A program made the translations under genes and the position numbers. The notes below the pieces were generated by a model that saw only the letters and a list, made by a program, of their open reading frames with translations, ran no database searches and was not told where the DNA came from. From the NCBI GenBank assembly GCA_036768485.1, contig JAVLUZ010000340.1, positions 1,196,701 through 1,260,700 on the forward strand: DNA of 64,000 nt. The letters run 5' to 3'. This DNA is from Mermis nigrescens. Lineage: Eukaryota > Nematoda > Enoplea > Mermithida > Mermithidae. Shown piece by piece: positions 30,217 through 41,165 of this stretch (positions within the stretch are counted from its first letter, which is position 1; each line of letters begins with the position of its first letter).

Positions 30217-31369
30217 GTAGTATTTCAAGTGTGTTCATTGCTAAATGTTAAAATCATGATAAGTGTTGTGGTTTTTATCAATCATTATTAAATTATGAAA
30301 TTAGGCATATATAATAATTTCTACTCCAGAATCGGGCAAAGCATCTGCAAACTTTACATTTAAGCTTGTTGTTCCTTTGCGTACTACTAGATTGTAATGT
30401 CCACTATCAACCGCATCTGGCGTCAGGTTGAACACAAATAAACAGTGACTCATTTTGAAGTCATCTCTGGCTGATAAAATTACCTTCATTATCATGATCA
30501 ATATCAAGTGTGTTGTACATTGGATCAAATGCCTGGATAGACTTATTTTGCTTGAATGACACATTCAGTGAATAGGTTTGCCCTCCACACGTTACTTTCA
30601 CATTGTAAATGCTAAATGGGTTGGTGATTTTGACAAACTGCCTCAAAATGCTTTTCCCTCAACAAACAAAAACTAAACATCTTGGCAGCTGGCCTGTAAA
30701 CAATGCAAAACTGAATGTTTCCCTGGAAGGATTTGAAATGTGCATATTTGTCATAGTGACTCTTCTTATAGAGTGTTTGGCAGTATATGTCATCATTCTT
30801 TGCTGAAGCGCTAAACTCACACTTTCTAACACCTCTACTTTCCAAACAAACAATTTCATTGCTAAAAATTGAGTTCTAGTGAAATATTGTCAAAACACTG
30901 TATGACAAAATTATTACTGTTTCTGTGTAATTCTAGGCAAAAATCTTAAAAATTTAGCAAATAGCTGTCTTGAGAGAACAAGTCAATGTGTAAAGGCACA
31001 GATACTTCTACAACACTTAAGCCTTTGAACAGCGCTGCTCATTCTTCAAATCCTTTATTATTGTCAACAATCCTATTAGCCCCACTTTCGTGAAAATACA
31101 GCAAAGATGAGACAATTTTGCATCAAAACCATAATTTAATTTAGTTTCAAAATATGCCAAATATGCATATAAATTGGAGCTGTCAAATACTAATCAAAAA
31201 ACACTTGACTTGCTTAAAAAATGTTTGCCTATAAGGTTGATTAGCACATAATTGGGTAGTGCTAGGCCTAATACAGGTGTCAGTTTTTTAATTCTTAGCG
31301 ATGTGAATATACTTGCAATTGTTGGGGTAACTGCTGTATGTACAGATAACTAAATGGACAGCATGCCAC

Positions 31370-31650
31370 CACACCTGTGCATTTGGGGGGTTTGGGGGAG
31401 TATGCACCCTCCAGAGACCAAAATACGCCCCCCCCCAGAAATCAAAATATTCCTCCCCCAGAATTCAACTTTTAAAAAATTTTTCTGTTTTTTCGCGATT
31501 TTTTGATGCCAATGGATAGTGCTTGATGAGAAACGTCAAAAAATGGTGTTTTTATCGCTATACCACCATTTTAAGACCATTTTTTGACCTTCAAAAATTT
31601 TTGCACCCCCCCCCCCCAGAATTTTCTTGCTTTCTTGCTGCCCACGTATG
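31370..31650. mobile_element. M1 element with perfect 8-bp duplication
   Basis: Termini cacacctgtgc and gcccacgtatg, 281 bp. Flanked by CATGCCAC at 31362-31369 and 31651-31658. Inserted in RptA, whose other copy near 58250 lacks it. Confidence 0.95.
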
Positions 31651-32520
31651 CATGCCACCCATAGATACCTAACGCAAGTACAGCTACCTAAACAAAGACA
31701 AACTATATGTACCTATGGGACTTACTTTAGTACCTGGCTACACTTAGCGCTGGTCAGGTTGCTATAACAAATCATCAGATTCAACTACTGACCCTCAATT
31801 TACCTACGGTCTTAAAACTTATTGGACATAGATTTGTCGCACCTAAGGAGATTTTAGCAACTACGCCCTAGATACCTAACACAGCAGTAATTAAGTAGCC
31901 CTGAATTTCGCCCTAGGTCAGCTGACCTATTTTGGAACAAAATAATAATTATCTCAAAAAGTTTTAAAAACTAGTTTTTGCACAAGATTACCTGAGGCAA
32001 AAATTATTACATTTCTGCTTCCAATAAGCACAATGAACATTGAACACAACAACACAGAGCTCTCAACCAGGCTGTCATCTTGCATAAAAATTATGAAATA
32101 ATTTTTATGAATTTTAGATATAAAATTTGGTAGATGAATTTTTGATTAAAAGAATAATTAAAAAGTGAAGTCACCTGAATTTCTGAGCCAAATAATAAAA
32201 TAAGGAGCCCTCCACCAGTGCCAATCTACCTGCAGTAAAATGCACTTCTAGGTAGCTAAAATGCAAATTTATGTACATGAAAAATAAGTAAAACAAAAAG
32301 AAGTTCTAATTGACAAGACGCAGCTATATTGCAAGACACATGGCCCAAAAGTAATTATTACTCAACAAAGCTTCTCAAAGAATCAAAATATGCTTATGAC
32401 AATAAATTTTAAATAGGCGTGGCTGTAAAGTTTAAGCAATAACATTTTAAGTAGATGGCATATATGTACAATATTGATTTTTTTCGATCTCAACACAGGC
32501 TTGACTAAAATAGTGGTCAT

Positions 32521-32735
32521 CACACCTGGGCGTGGGGGTTTGGGGGGTTATGCACAGGTTATGCATTTTTGAAAATTTTTTTTGCTTTTTTCGCAATTTT
32601 TTAATGTCAATGGATAGTGCTTGATGAGAAACGTCAAAAAATGGTGTTTTTATCACCATACCACCATTTTTAAGGCCATTTTTTGACCTTCAAAAAATCT
32701 TGCACCCCCCAGAAATTTCTTGCTGCCCACATATG
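32521..32735. mobile_element. M1 element with perfect 8-bp duplication
   Basis: Termini cacacctgggc and gcccacatatg, 215 bp. Flanked by GTGGTCAT at 32513-32520 and 32736-32743. The RptA copy near 57380 is uninterrupted at this point, giving an empty site. Confidence 0.95.
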
Positions 32736-33236
32736 GTGGTCATGTTGCCTATGTTTTGATATGATAAGAAAAAGGGATATTAATTGGATCTACGGGATAG
32801 CTCCTGCTGCGCTTCTCAAAGGTACGTATGTGACTTTGCTAGTGGACCAATCAGCATGGTGGGGGTAAATTGCTACCAAGCTTTGTATGGTTGGAATTGC
32901 AGTCCAACAGCAAAAATTTTTTTCTTTTTGGCCAGAGTGCCGAATTTGATACTTGGCAAACATTGGGCCAAATTCGAAGCAGTAAAAAACGTTCCGCTCA
33001 ATATCATGAGGCCCATGTAGATACATCATCTACAGCGCCATGTATATATTACTTCTGCTCATTTGCAAATAGTGTGGATCAGGTGGGATTCTGAATTTGT
33101 AGGAGCCTTTATTTATTATTGGGTGCATAGACTGCACTTAATCCCAAAATCCATTTCCAACAGAAACCTGGGTAGGAGGGACAGTGAAAAGATTGAATTC
33201 AGATTTCATACTTGGAATAGATTATACGTCTATTAG

Positions 33237-33650
33237 AGCCATTTTTTGAATAAATTTTGTAAATGTGTTATCATTAATCATATTTATAGACTTTTGGCAC
33301 ACGCCTAGCCATTCACCAGACATAGTCCTGGATGGTTCATCTAAGAATTCGTGCCACCTCATGCTTGGAATGTTCTTTCCAAGACTTGAATAAAGGTTTT
33401 TGCTGCGCCACATCTGATGCAAATGCAATATTAGCAGCAGCCACTAATGCATGTTTCCCAGCGCTTTTGCCAATAGATCTCAATACAGGCGCAGCCCTTC
33501 TAAATAGTGATTTAAAGAAACTCCCTGATCCGCCACATTGCTGATATGGTACGCCCCTACAGCCTTCTAGGCCACACCTGTTTGTGAGGCTTGTTCTGTG
33601 TAATATTTTAGCCAAAGGCCACTTATTTCAGGATTAAATTGTACATGCAT
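33237..33650 (-). pseudogene. pX-like core protein, copy 2
   Basis: ATG at 33650 starts MHVQFNPE, like FNPE in copy 1. After a frameshift the frame 33615-33337 reads CGGSGSFFKSLFRRAAPVL, GKSAGKHALVAA and ASDVAQQKP, the hydrophobic-basic helix and D-V block of pX-like proteins. A further shift brings WLGVCQKSIN near 33290, parallel to GLGVRPKSIK in copy 1. It directly precedes the capsid relic. The glycine-Phe-Phe-x-x-L-F start and RRAAPVLRS helix are clearer here than in copy 1. Broken in at least two places. Confidence 0.78.
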
Positions 33651-33691
33651 GCTTTTGATTGTATCATTTTTTGACTGAACATTTCTACTAT

Positions 33692-34191
33692 TTACAGATT
33701 TTCTTCATCCCAGGAAAAGTCGCCTTCAGATGCCACTGCACTCTTTTGTTTCTTATTAGCTATACTCTCAAGTGGGGCGTTTGAATGTTGAAGGACCCTA
33801 GCCAACTCTTTTGCACTAATTGCAGCAGGTACGGTTGTACGATCACACATGATGTCATGAACCAAATCAACATTATTTGATCCATATATTTTCTGACCAT
33901 CAATCACAATATCACCCAATGTTAAATGTCAATACTAGGATCATCATTTATATGTTGTAATAGCAATTTTGCATTTGGCTGTAAGGGTTTTGGTATACCA
34001 ACTATAATTTCTTTGCTTCCAATTGATTTTTGTGGACCTATAATAGCTGGCTCATACATTTTCTGACAAACATAGCCTATGCTTAAGCACGGGCCATACT
34101 TTGTGCACGCGCTAGGGGACATGCTTACTACTAGCCATCTTAAAAAGTAAGTGCGGAGTAGAAATACACCTATTTTACACTTAGTTTTCAC
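33692..34191 (-). pseudogene. Small conserved Polinton/adinto protein, copy 2
   Basis: Two frames overlap at 33905-33925: 34191-33922 (KEIIVGIPKPLQPNAKLLL, HINDDPSIDI) and 33919-33692 (DIVIDGQKIYGSN, VDLVHDI, then an acidic DFSWDEENL end). Together they match the C-terminal half of the protein at 17614-18072. The N-terminal LVP block of copy 1 was not found. The position immediately upstream of the pX-like gene is the same in both modules. Confidence 0.62.
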
Positions 34192-34538
34192 TTAGGCTTA
34201 ATTTAATCCTAGTTTACACTTAAGCCTAAGCTGGCACGCTGGCACTGTGCCATACCTTCCACTCCTCAACTATGTCCTATCCTTAACCATTGTAAATCCT
34301 TAAATATGGCTCCCTGACCCGTACCCTAGAGTGCAAGACTCCGCCTCCTCGCCTATGCTTGAGCATAGACTATTCTTAACCATTGCACTCCAAGGAGCCA
34401 CACATAACTACTTACCCTCCCAGAATTCAAATTTTTGAATTTTTTTGTCATTTTTTATGCCAAGAGATAGTGCTCAATGAGAAACATCGAAAGATGTGTA
34501 AATATGTGTCATTTTCAGGAAACAACAGCCAATAAATA
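34192..34538. other. No gene; M1 relic at 34408-34490
   Basis: AT-rich sequence with no gene. A decayed M1 core (ccagaattcaaatt, gatagtgctcaatgagaaa) is visible at about 34408-34490 but both termini are gone. Confidence 0.55.
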
Positions 34539-34977
34539 AGTGGCGGATCCAGGATTTTTAGGGGCAGTGCCTCAAGTTTTCTAAAAAAGTCAAAAATGTC
34601 AAAAATTTGCTCATAACAGGCAAAATAGCGTTTTTCTGGCGTATTACATTGTCTACTTTTATTTATCACTTTTGCTGCTGTTATTTCTAAAAATTTTGAA
34701 GTTTTCAACTAATTTTCTGCAAAAAAAATCAATAAAATAACTTGGCTGTAATTAAAATCCAGCGCCAAGCGCCAGAAACATTGTAAATGAAAGGCACGCA
34801 GGAGAACATTTTGAAGCTTGATTTACTGCTCGATTTTCTGTACTTGTAGTATTCAATGTGTAATGTAAAAAATTTGTATAAAATTGTGCTCAAAAATAGA
34901 AGAAATCTATGCCAAAATATTGTTTTTGCTCCTGAAATTGTTTTGAATGCTGTTTGAGCGAAAAATGGCTTCCTGAA
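34539..34977. mobile_element. hAT-type element relic, CAGTGGCGGATCC end
   Basis: Begins AGTGGCGGATCCAGGATTTT, the terminal motif of the element at 53282-54179, and shares interior blocks with it in inverted order (for example GAGCAGTAAAT near 34822-34832 on the minus strand). The far end is replaced by the Harbinger terminus at 34978. No coding. Confidence 0.6.
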
Positions 34978-35454
34978 GCCGGTTCCACCAAATTTTGAAT
35001 AGTCTGAATAGTTTGAATAGTAATAGTCTGAATAGTAATCGGGTTCCACCAATAACTATTTGGACTAGTACTATTCACTATTCAAAACTAGTAAAAGAAT
35101 ACGTTTTGAATAGTAAAATTTACTAGTAAACTAGTAAGCCGTTCCACCAAATGACTAGTAAAACATTTACTTGTCAAAACATGTACATTTTTGACAAGTG
35201 TTAGGTGGACTAGTCATTCCGCCGTGACAAGTATTCTTTTGCTGATTAGTGTGAAAATGAATATTTTTGGATACAAGTAGTAGTAGCAGTGAAGATGAGG
35301 AAGTGAATTTTTTTATGGAAAACAAAAAAATTATCAACCACTGATTAATTTCGAAATAGACGATTTTATCGCTTGATTTTGGCTTTCTTGTACTTCAATA
35401 GAACAGTTGGTGAACAATATAGGGCCACAGCTTTGACATGATTTCAATAAAAAT

Positions 35455-35713
35455 ATGGGTCTCTCGCCGATTCAGCAGATTTTGTTGGCCATACGTTATT
35501 TAGCTGGCGTTGAATTAATGCTTACAGTTGGTGATGCTCATGGTCCTGGAAAATCTACCGTTTCCAGAGCTGTTCATAGTGTAGTGACTGCTATAAATAA
35601 GCATTATTTTCACAATGTTGTTAAATGGCTGGATAACTTAGGGTCTGTCATTGCTGAATTTTACAAAGTGGTGCGCATGCCTTACTGCATTGGTGTCCTT
35701 GATGGATCACATA
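35455..35713 (+). pseudogene. HARBI1-like: Harbinger transposase, N-terminal part
   Basis: The frame reads SPIQQILLAIRYLAGVE (the helix-turn-helix region), GKSTVSRAVHSVV, and ends in GVLDGSHI, which holds the first catalytic Asp of the DDE nuclease. Exactly after this motif a hAT element is inserted. After the hAT element, the same coding sequence resumes at about 38337 (PTHDKSQLINWHGEHST in frame) before the Penelope array begins. The first 70-100 residues usual for the family are not visible upstream, so the N-terminus is lost or decayed. Confidence 0.85.
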
Positions 35714-36409
35714 TAGCGTTGTTATAGTCCCAAAAAAAGATATAGTCCTAGTCTTAGTCTGACTAGACTTTCGAAATGACTAGTCCTAAGTCTGACTAGG
35801 ACTACGTTATCAAAAGACTAGTAGTCCTAGTCCCAAGATATAGTCTTTGAATGTTTTATAGTACGAACTCAATATCTTGATAATGCGACAAAAAAGCACA
35901 CCTATTACCCTTTCGATTTCTTCCGCAATTCATGCATATGAACTATTTAAAAAATGACGCTTCTTCACTCAACTATAGAACCTTCCACTTCAAAATCAAT
36001 CTTTGGTAGGTACATACTTATGTATATAACTGAAGATGCCAATAGTACGAGTATCATGAATATATAAGCAAGACAATATGACTCTAAATTCATGCTATTG
36101 CTCTTTTGTAGCCTATCAAAGTTTCTATTACAAGGCCATTCGGAATAGAACAGATTACTGTAGAAGCTTTTTGTTTATAAATACTACAACAGAAAATCGC
36201 ACATATAAGTCAGGATTTACAGATCTTCATTCCATCAGATTCCCCAAAATGAATTTTCTTCACATTTTTTCAATTTTTCCTGAACCAGTCAAGCCAAACC
36301 CCTATTCATCCTACTTACTCAGTTGTTTTGCTGCCTGCCTCACATGTGACTTATGAATATGTACAATATGCAAAATATATTTACGTACATCAGCATGCAA
36401 ATTCACGTT

Positions 36410-36844
36410 TCACAATAGATCAATAAATTTGCGATTCATGCTAAAAGACACTTCTAACTCAAGCTTATAGTTGGACAAATTATGACGATTTTTATCTAAC
36501 ACAATGCTGGCTTGGCTAAATACGCGCTCAATTGGTGCCGAAGTAGCTGGTACTGCTAATATGTTCATAGCAATAGCCGCATAAGTTGGATACTTGCCCT
36601 GCAGATTGCTCCAATAAGCAAGTGGAGTGATTTGCGAAGTGGATCCTAAATCAGCAAAATATTTGTCTATTTCCGATTCGACCGACCGAATCATGCTTTT
36701 ACTGCCAACAGAAAGACGAGCGTGCGTGCTGCAATTAATTGCAGAGTGGCACTCTGATAGCCATTTGCTTCTAGGCTCTAACTCCAAGTCTTCAGCAAAT
36801 ATACTACCGGACGGATCTTTGTCAACAGAATCATGTTCAAACAA
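36410..36844 (-). pseudogene. hAT transposase C-terminal dimerisation domain
   Basis: About 145 codons ending at 36410. PLAYWSNLQGKYPTYAAIAMN and then PATSAPIERVFSQASIVLD match the conserved hAT C-terminal dimerisation region, in which W and the SAPxERxFS motif are hallmark residues. The catalytic RNase H-like core upstream is absent or unrecognisable. A 33-bp duplication lies just beyond, at 36899-36964. Confidence 0.85.
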
Positions 36845-36898
36845 ATCCGCCTATGCAGATACACAGCATATAATCATACGCAGAACTTTTTTGTACAT

Positions 36899-36964
36899 AA
36901 TTAGGAAATGAATGAAAGTGCGTATATTTCATTAGGAAATGAATGAAAGTGCGTATATTTCATA
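36899..36964. repeat. 33-bp direct duplication
   Basis: ATTAGGAAATGAATGAAAGT and the following bases are repeated once in tandem, without visible differences, inside the hAT element. Confidence 0.9.
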
Positions 36965-37535
36965 AAGGTATGAAAGACTGCGATTTTCACATCCTCAGGT
37001 CTCTTGTAGATTTACAAAACTAGTCAAAAAAGGAATGCATGAATATACAATGCACACTTCAAATTATCAAAAATGATAGGCGACTCAAATGGATCCTACC
37101 TTTTACCTTTTATATGCACAGAGGTTTGAGATACATTACAGCCAGGGCTTCTTTCTCACGACATCCGTGTGTGCAAATTAAGCGATCATGTCATCTAGAC
37201 AGGAAGGGTTCCATCTGCATGATTACTGCATTTCCTACCTATAACATTATTTGTTTCAATTCTTTGATTTTCATTAACTCGAAATTTTCCCTTTATATTT
37301 CATGCAAACGACCAATGGACTTTGTTTGCACGATTGCTTCCATTTGCAGTGTGCAAAAAAAGCCCCGATCATGCATAGCTCAGTATAAATGCCCAGACAA
37401 CTAAGATGATAGCATGCAAACTTATAAGTTAAGAGCATAGGTGAGCTGGAATAGACCTGAATTCTGCTCGGGTCTGGATAGGGTAAGATTTTCAGAAACA
37501 AAAAAAGGAGCTGGAGAAATTGGTAGCATAGCAAG

Positions 37536-37735
37536 CGGTGGCGGATCCAGGATTTTCATAAGTGGGGGCAGTACACCCTAAGTGGAGGGCAGCGGAACCC
37601 CGATTTGGGCGGAAAAATTAGCCGTTTTTACTAGAAAATTGCTAAAAATTGCTTAAAAATCCTCCATTTTGCGCAATATTTTGGGCAAATGAGGATGGGG
37701 CGGTTGCCCCCCCTACGCCCCTTACAGCAAGGCAA
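37536..37735. mobile_element. Partial CAGTGGCGGATCC-type repeat in hAT
   Basis: GGTGGCGGATCCAGGATTTTC marks one terminus of the same family as 34539 and 53282. The rest is divergent and the other end was not found. Confidence 0.4.
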
Positions 37736-38406
37736 ACAAAACATTTTTTGGATCTACCCTTCGACAAAGTGTCAAAAGGCCAAAAAAATCAGAAGCAAGT
37801 GCCAGATAATGACTGTAGAGGAATGGATTCTAGGATTCCCCATGTCAACGTGCGTTCCTGAGTACTGACCTCGAAAATTTATTTTAAATCTGACTGAACA
37901 TTTTTCGCTTTTACTGTGATACACATCTTTCAGGAGTAGTACCTATATGATAAACAGATTCGAGAGAATTTTGTAATTCAGCAATTTAATGGATCAAAAA
38001 GCTGCTAAAAGATTTCATTCTTTTGTCATTTTCATCTATTCCTGAGTAACTACTTAAACAAATGTATGTACACTCTCTCTCTCTGCTGAAGCACATATTC
38101 AATTACGATTGTCTGATACAGTAATAGTAGATTGAACTAATGTAGTAATCATAACAGCCTGCTTTTGCAAAAAAGATCATATCTGACTATAGTCTCTAGG
38201 GTAGTCCTAGTCTTTGACTAGTCTTTTTAAAAAGAATTAGTCCTAGTCTAAGTCAGACTAAGACTAACAAAAGACCTTAGTCTCATTAGTCTGAGTCTTA
38301 GTCTTAGTCAGACTATAACAACGCTAATCACATATTCACATAAAAACTCCCACCCATGACAAAAGTCAATTAATAAATTGGCACGGAGAACATTCTACGA
38401 ATAGTT

Positions 38407-38437
38407 TTGAAAAATGAGCTTGCTAAGCGGGAGTTTC
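38407..38437 (-). repeat. Inverted Penelope tip at array start
   Basis: GAAAAATGAGCTTGCTAAG is the reverse complement of the linker CTTAGCAAGCTCATTTTTC found at 41326, 44490, 47442 and 50387. The array is thus flanked by this linker in opposite orientations. Confidence 0.85.
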
Positions 38438-38475
38438 CTCAATAAACAAACTGCCTTTAACTGTGATAATGTAAA

Positions 38476-39879
38476 ATGCAAATGATCAAGAATCAATTGC
38501 ATGTCATTGCTCTTAGCTCATACTTTAATTATGATAAGAAGCATTGTGATAATCTATCAAAGGGTGACTATGAAATCTTCAGCAATCTGTCAAAAGACAA
38601 GAATATCATTGTCCTAAAGGCAGAAAAGGGTAACCAAGTTGTAATTTTGAACAAAGATGACTACATTAGGAAGTTGAATGATGTCTTGAATGATATCTCA
38701 AAGTTCAAAGTCATTGACTGTAATCCTTGTAAGTTTATACGCTCAGTTGAGAAACGCATATCAGCCCGTATACTGAAGGTTCATAAGCAGAATGGACTAT
38801 CTGCTGATGTGTATAAAAGTATAAATCCTGTAGGATGCAGTTATGGCAGGCTATATGGCTTGCCTAAGACCCATAAGAGAGATGTTCCTCTAAGACCTAT
38901 CTTGTCAGCCATCAACACTCCAACTTATAAGTTGGCTAAGTATTTTGTGCCGTTTCTACAAGACATAAGTACATGTGAATACACTTTCTGTGACACTGGT
39001 AGTTTCCTGACAAGACTTACGGCTTTTATGTTCAAAAGCTATCATTTTATGGCAAGTCATGATGTTCAAAGCTTGTTCACCAATATTCCACTCAATGAGA
39101 CCATTGACATATTTATTAGGAAACTATTTGATGATCAGAATGTCATGTTAGTAAATAACATGAATTGTCATCAATTCAAACTGCTTCTAGAACTAGCAGT
39201 TAAAGAGTGTTACTTTACGTGCAATGGTAAAATCTATCAACAGATACATGGTGTTGCTATGGGTAATCCGCTTGGCCCAGTTCTTGCCAACATTTTCTTG
39301 AGCCATCATGAAACAAAGTCGCTCAGAGACTTTATGACAAAGGTTTATAATAAGAGTGATGAAATAAAAGTCGGGTGTGATAAATTATGCTATTCTCTTG
39401 TCTTGCCTTACACTGGTGTGCATGGCTACAATGTAAGCAGCAGAATTCTAAAGCTTATATCTGCATTTTACCCTCAGATTAGAGTAAGATTTGTTTACAA
39501 ACCTGTCATGTGTATAAGCCGGTTTTTCAAGAACAAGGATGCTGTACCTGCTAAGCTACTCTCAAATTTAGTATACAAGTATACGTGTTCTAGCTGTATG
39601 GCTAGTTACATTGGTAAAACTCGCCAACATTTTGGGAGTAGAATTGCAGAGCATACTGGCATCTCATTTGCTACTGGAAAGCCAATTCAGGGTGATTGCT
39701 TATCTGCTATTCACAAACATATCTCAAAGAGCAATCATTCAATTACATCAGATTGCTTCAAGGTTATTAGTCGAGCATCCAACTCTTTTGATCTTTTAAT
39801 CAAGGAGTCATTATACATAGCACGTGATTGTCCCATTCTCAACAAAAATGTTTCATCATATCCTCTAAATTTGTTTTAA
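38476..39879 (+). CDS. Penelope RT/GIY-YIG protein, copy 1, internally deleted
   Basis: An open frame of 467 codons encodes most of a Penelope-like polyprotein: RT blocks GLPKTHK, PLRPILSAI, HDVQSLFTNIPL, GVAMGNPLGPVLANIF, then a C-terminal GIY-YIG nuclease (CSSCMASYIGKTRQHFGSR). Between SLRD and FMTKVYN about 420 bp present in copies 3 and 4 are missing at 39330/39331, and these include the catalytic YVDD. The frame is kept. The 5' coding part is also absent. The protein could not reverse transcribe. It might retain nuclease fold, though nothing suggests it is used. Confidence 0.9.
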   Translation: MQMIKNQLHVIALSSYFNYDKKHCDNLSKGDYEIFSNLSKDKNIIVLKAEKGNQVVILNKDDYIRKLNDVLNDISKFKVIDCNPCKFIRSVEKRISARILKVHKQNGLSADVYKSINPVGCSYGRLYGLPKTHKRDVPLRPILSAINTPTYKLAKYFVPFLQDISTCEYTFCDTGSFLTRLTAFMFKSYHFMASHDVQSLFTNIPLNETIDIFIRKLFDDQNVMLVNNMNCHQFKLLLELAVKECYFTCNGKIYQQIHGVAMGNPLGPVLANIFLSHHETKSLRDFMTKVYNKSDEIKVGCDKLCYSLVLPYTGVHGYNVSSRILKLISAFYPQIRVRFVYKPVMCISRFFKNKDAVPAKLLSNLVYKYTCSSCMASYIGKTRQHFGSRIAEHTGISFATGKPIQGDCLSAIHKHISKSNHSITSDCFKVISRASNSFDLLIKESLYIARDCPILNKNVSSYPLNLF

Positions 39880-40289
39880 TTTACTAAAATCCCACCTTTT
39901 CATTTCCTTATAGCTTAAAATCTACTATATTTTTTTTGAAAGTTTGTTTGTATGTTTGTGCCGGGTTGGCTACGGCCCAATGAAATTTAATGGGCTGATA
40001 TTATGGGCCGAGGTCGGTCCAATGGGGGAAGGAGCCGTAGCAATCTTGAAATTTGGACAAAAGCACCCATTGGTCCTGGGCAGGGAGGGAGCAGGGTTTG
40101 GCCCCTGTGCTATAAGCCTCCACGATTTCGGGAGATGGCCAATTTTTTGCTATTTTTTTCAAAAATTAGTTTATACTGTTTGTATAGGGATACCCTGGCT
40201 AAGAGGAGCATGCCTGGCGACATTATGTACATTGTTATATGTTATAGCATTGGTCGGCACTGTGAAACATCAAAATATGGGTTTAACCA

Positions 40290-40720
40290 AATGATGCTAT
40301 AACATAAGCAATTTTATAAGATAGGCATGGTATGAGATACTATGTGCAACAAGATAAGCAATGCTATAAGATAGGACATGATATAAGATACTCTGTGCTA
40401 CAGGATAGGCAATACTATAAGATAGGACGTGATATAAGACACCCGGTGCTACAAGATAGGCAATGCTATAAGATAGAACGTTATAAAAGATACCCCGTGC
40501 TACAAGATAGGCAATGCTATAAGATAGGAAGTGATATAAGATACCCTGAGCTGCAAGATAGGCAATGTTATAAGATAGTATGGGATATAAGATACCCTGT
40601 GCTATGAGATAGGCAATGCTATAAGATAGGTTTGGTATAGATACCCTGTCTGTGCCATAACATGCAGTGATATAAGATAGGAGATACCATCAGCTATAAC
40701 ATATCACGTGATATATGACA
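40290..40720 (+). repeat. 51-bp minisatellite in Helitron
   Basis: About seven units of GCTATAAGATAGG- and GATATAAGATACCC-type sequence with a 51-bp period. Because 51 is divisible by three, the array is open in one frame (17-residue repeats) but this is not evidence of a gene. Confidence 0.85.
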
Positions 40721-40749
40721 CCCTTTGCTACAACAAACAAAAAATTTTT

Positions 40750-41165
40750 AAAACATCAAAAATGTGGTTTGACCGTAAAAATTTTTCAAAACATCCTAAA
40801 ACATCAAAAATATGGTTTGACAAAAAAAATTTTCCAAAACATCCCAAAACATCAAAAATATGGGTTTGATTAAAAAAATTTTCCAAAACATCCTAAAACA
40901 TCAAAAATATGGTTTGACAAAAAAAATTTTCCAAAACATCCCAAAACATCAACAATATGGGTTTTATTAAAAAAATTTCCAGAACACCCCAGAACATCAA
41001 AAATATGATTATGGCTAAACAATTTTCGAAACCATTCTGTAACGTCAAAAATATGGATTTGATCAAAAAAATGGTTGACAAAAGACATTTTAAAAAAATC
41101 CAAAAAATAAAATATGGTTTGTACCAACAATTTTTTTAGAAATATCCTAAAAACATCAAAAGTCT
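40750..41165 (+). repeat. Second minisatellite in Helitron
   Basis: Units of AAAACATCAAAAATATGGTT followed by an A-rich, TTTTCCAAAACATCC segment, about 60 bp each, six to seven copies with drift. Confidence 0.8.

Larger units (their letters stand above)
31270..33020 (-). mobile_element. Repeat RptA inserted in capsid gene
   Basis: About 1.24 kb after removing two M1 insertions, aligning end to end in reverse with the sequence at 55380-58300. Matching landmarks include AGAGCTCTGTGTTG near 32065, GGTCAGCTGACCTAGGGC near 31925, and a TTCCAACCATACAAAGC stretch near 32890. It carries no protein I can recognise. Because it splits the capsid relic between two conserved blocks, it is a mobile element inserted after the virus-like module. 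Ends are approximate. Confidence 0.75.
30305..33220 (-). pseudogene. Polinton-type major capsid protein, copy 2, split
   Basis: The N-terminal part (about 33220-33020) reads NLFTVPPTQ and FRIPPDPHYLQM, parallel to FHIPPDPHFLQL in copy 1. A 1.75-kb insertion follows. The gene resumes near 31265 with FKQVKCFL and ETKLNYGFDAK, continues at 30859-30659 (KVEVLES, TGQLPR), then 30646-30461 (NPFSIYNVKV) and 30564-30305 (FVFNLTPD, KGTTSLNVKF, EIIIYA). It lacks the last 15 or so residues seen in copy 1. The arrangement shows one ancestral capsid gene interrupted by repeat RptA and then by M1 copies. Several independent frameshifts are present. Assignment to the F54H12.2-like capsid group is by remembered family motifs. 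Confidence 0.8.
35714..38336 (-). mobile_element. hAT transposon with 8-bp duplication
   Basis: Terminal inverted repeats start TAGCGTTGTTATAGTC at 35714 and end GACTATAACAACGCTA at 38336. Both ends carry many TAGTC/GACTA subterminal repeats, typical transposase-binding arrays. ATCACATA flanks it at 35706-35713 and 38337-38344, a perfect 8-bp duplication. It holds only a C-terminal transposase piece, so it is defective. Confidence 0.93.

Noticed and set aside
40332..40607. Repetitive 91-codon frame with 17-residue repeats
   Set aside because: It reads a 51-bp minisatellite inside the Helitron; period divisible by three explains the open frame.
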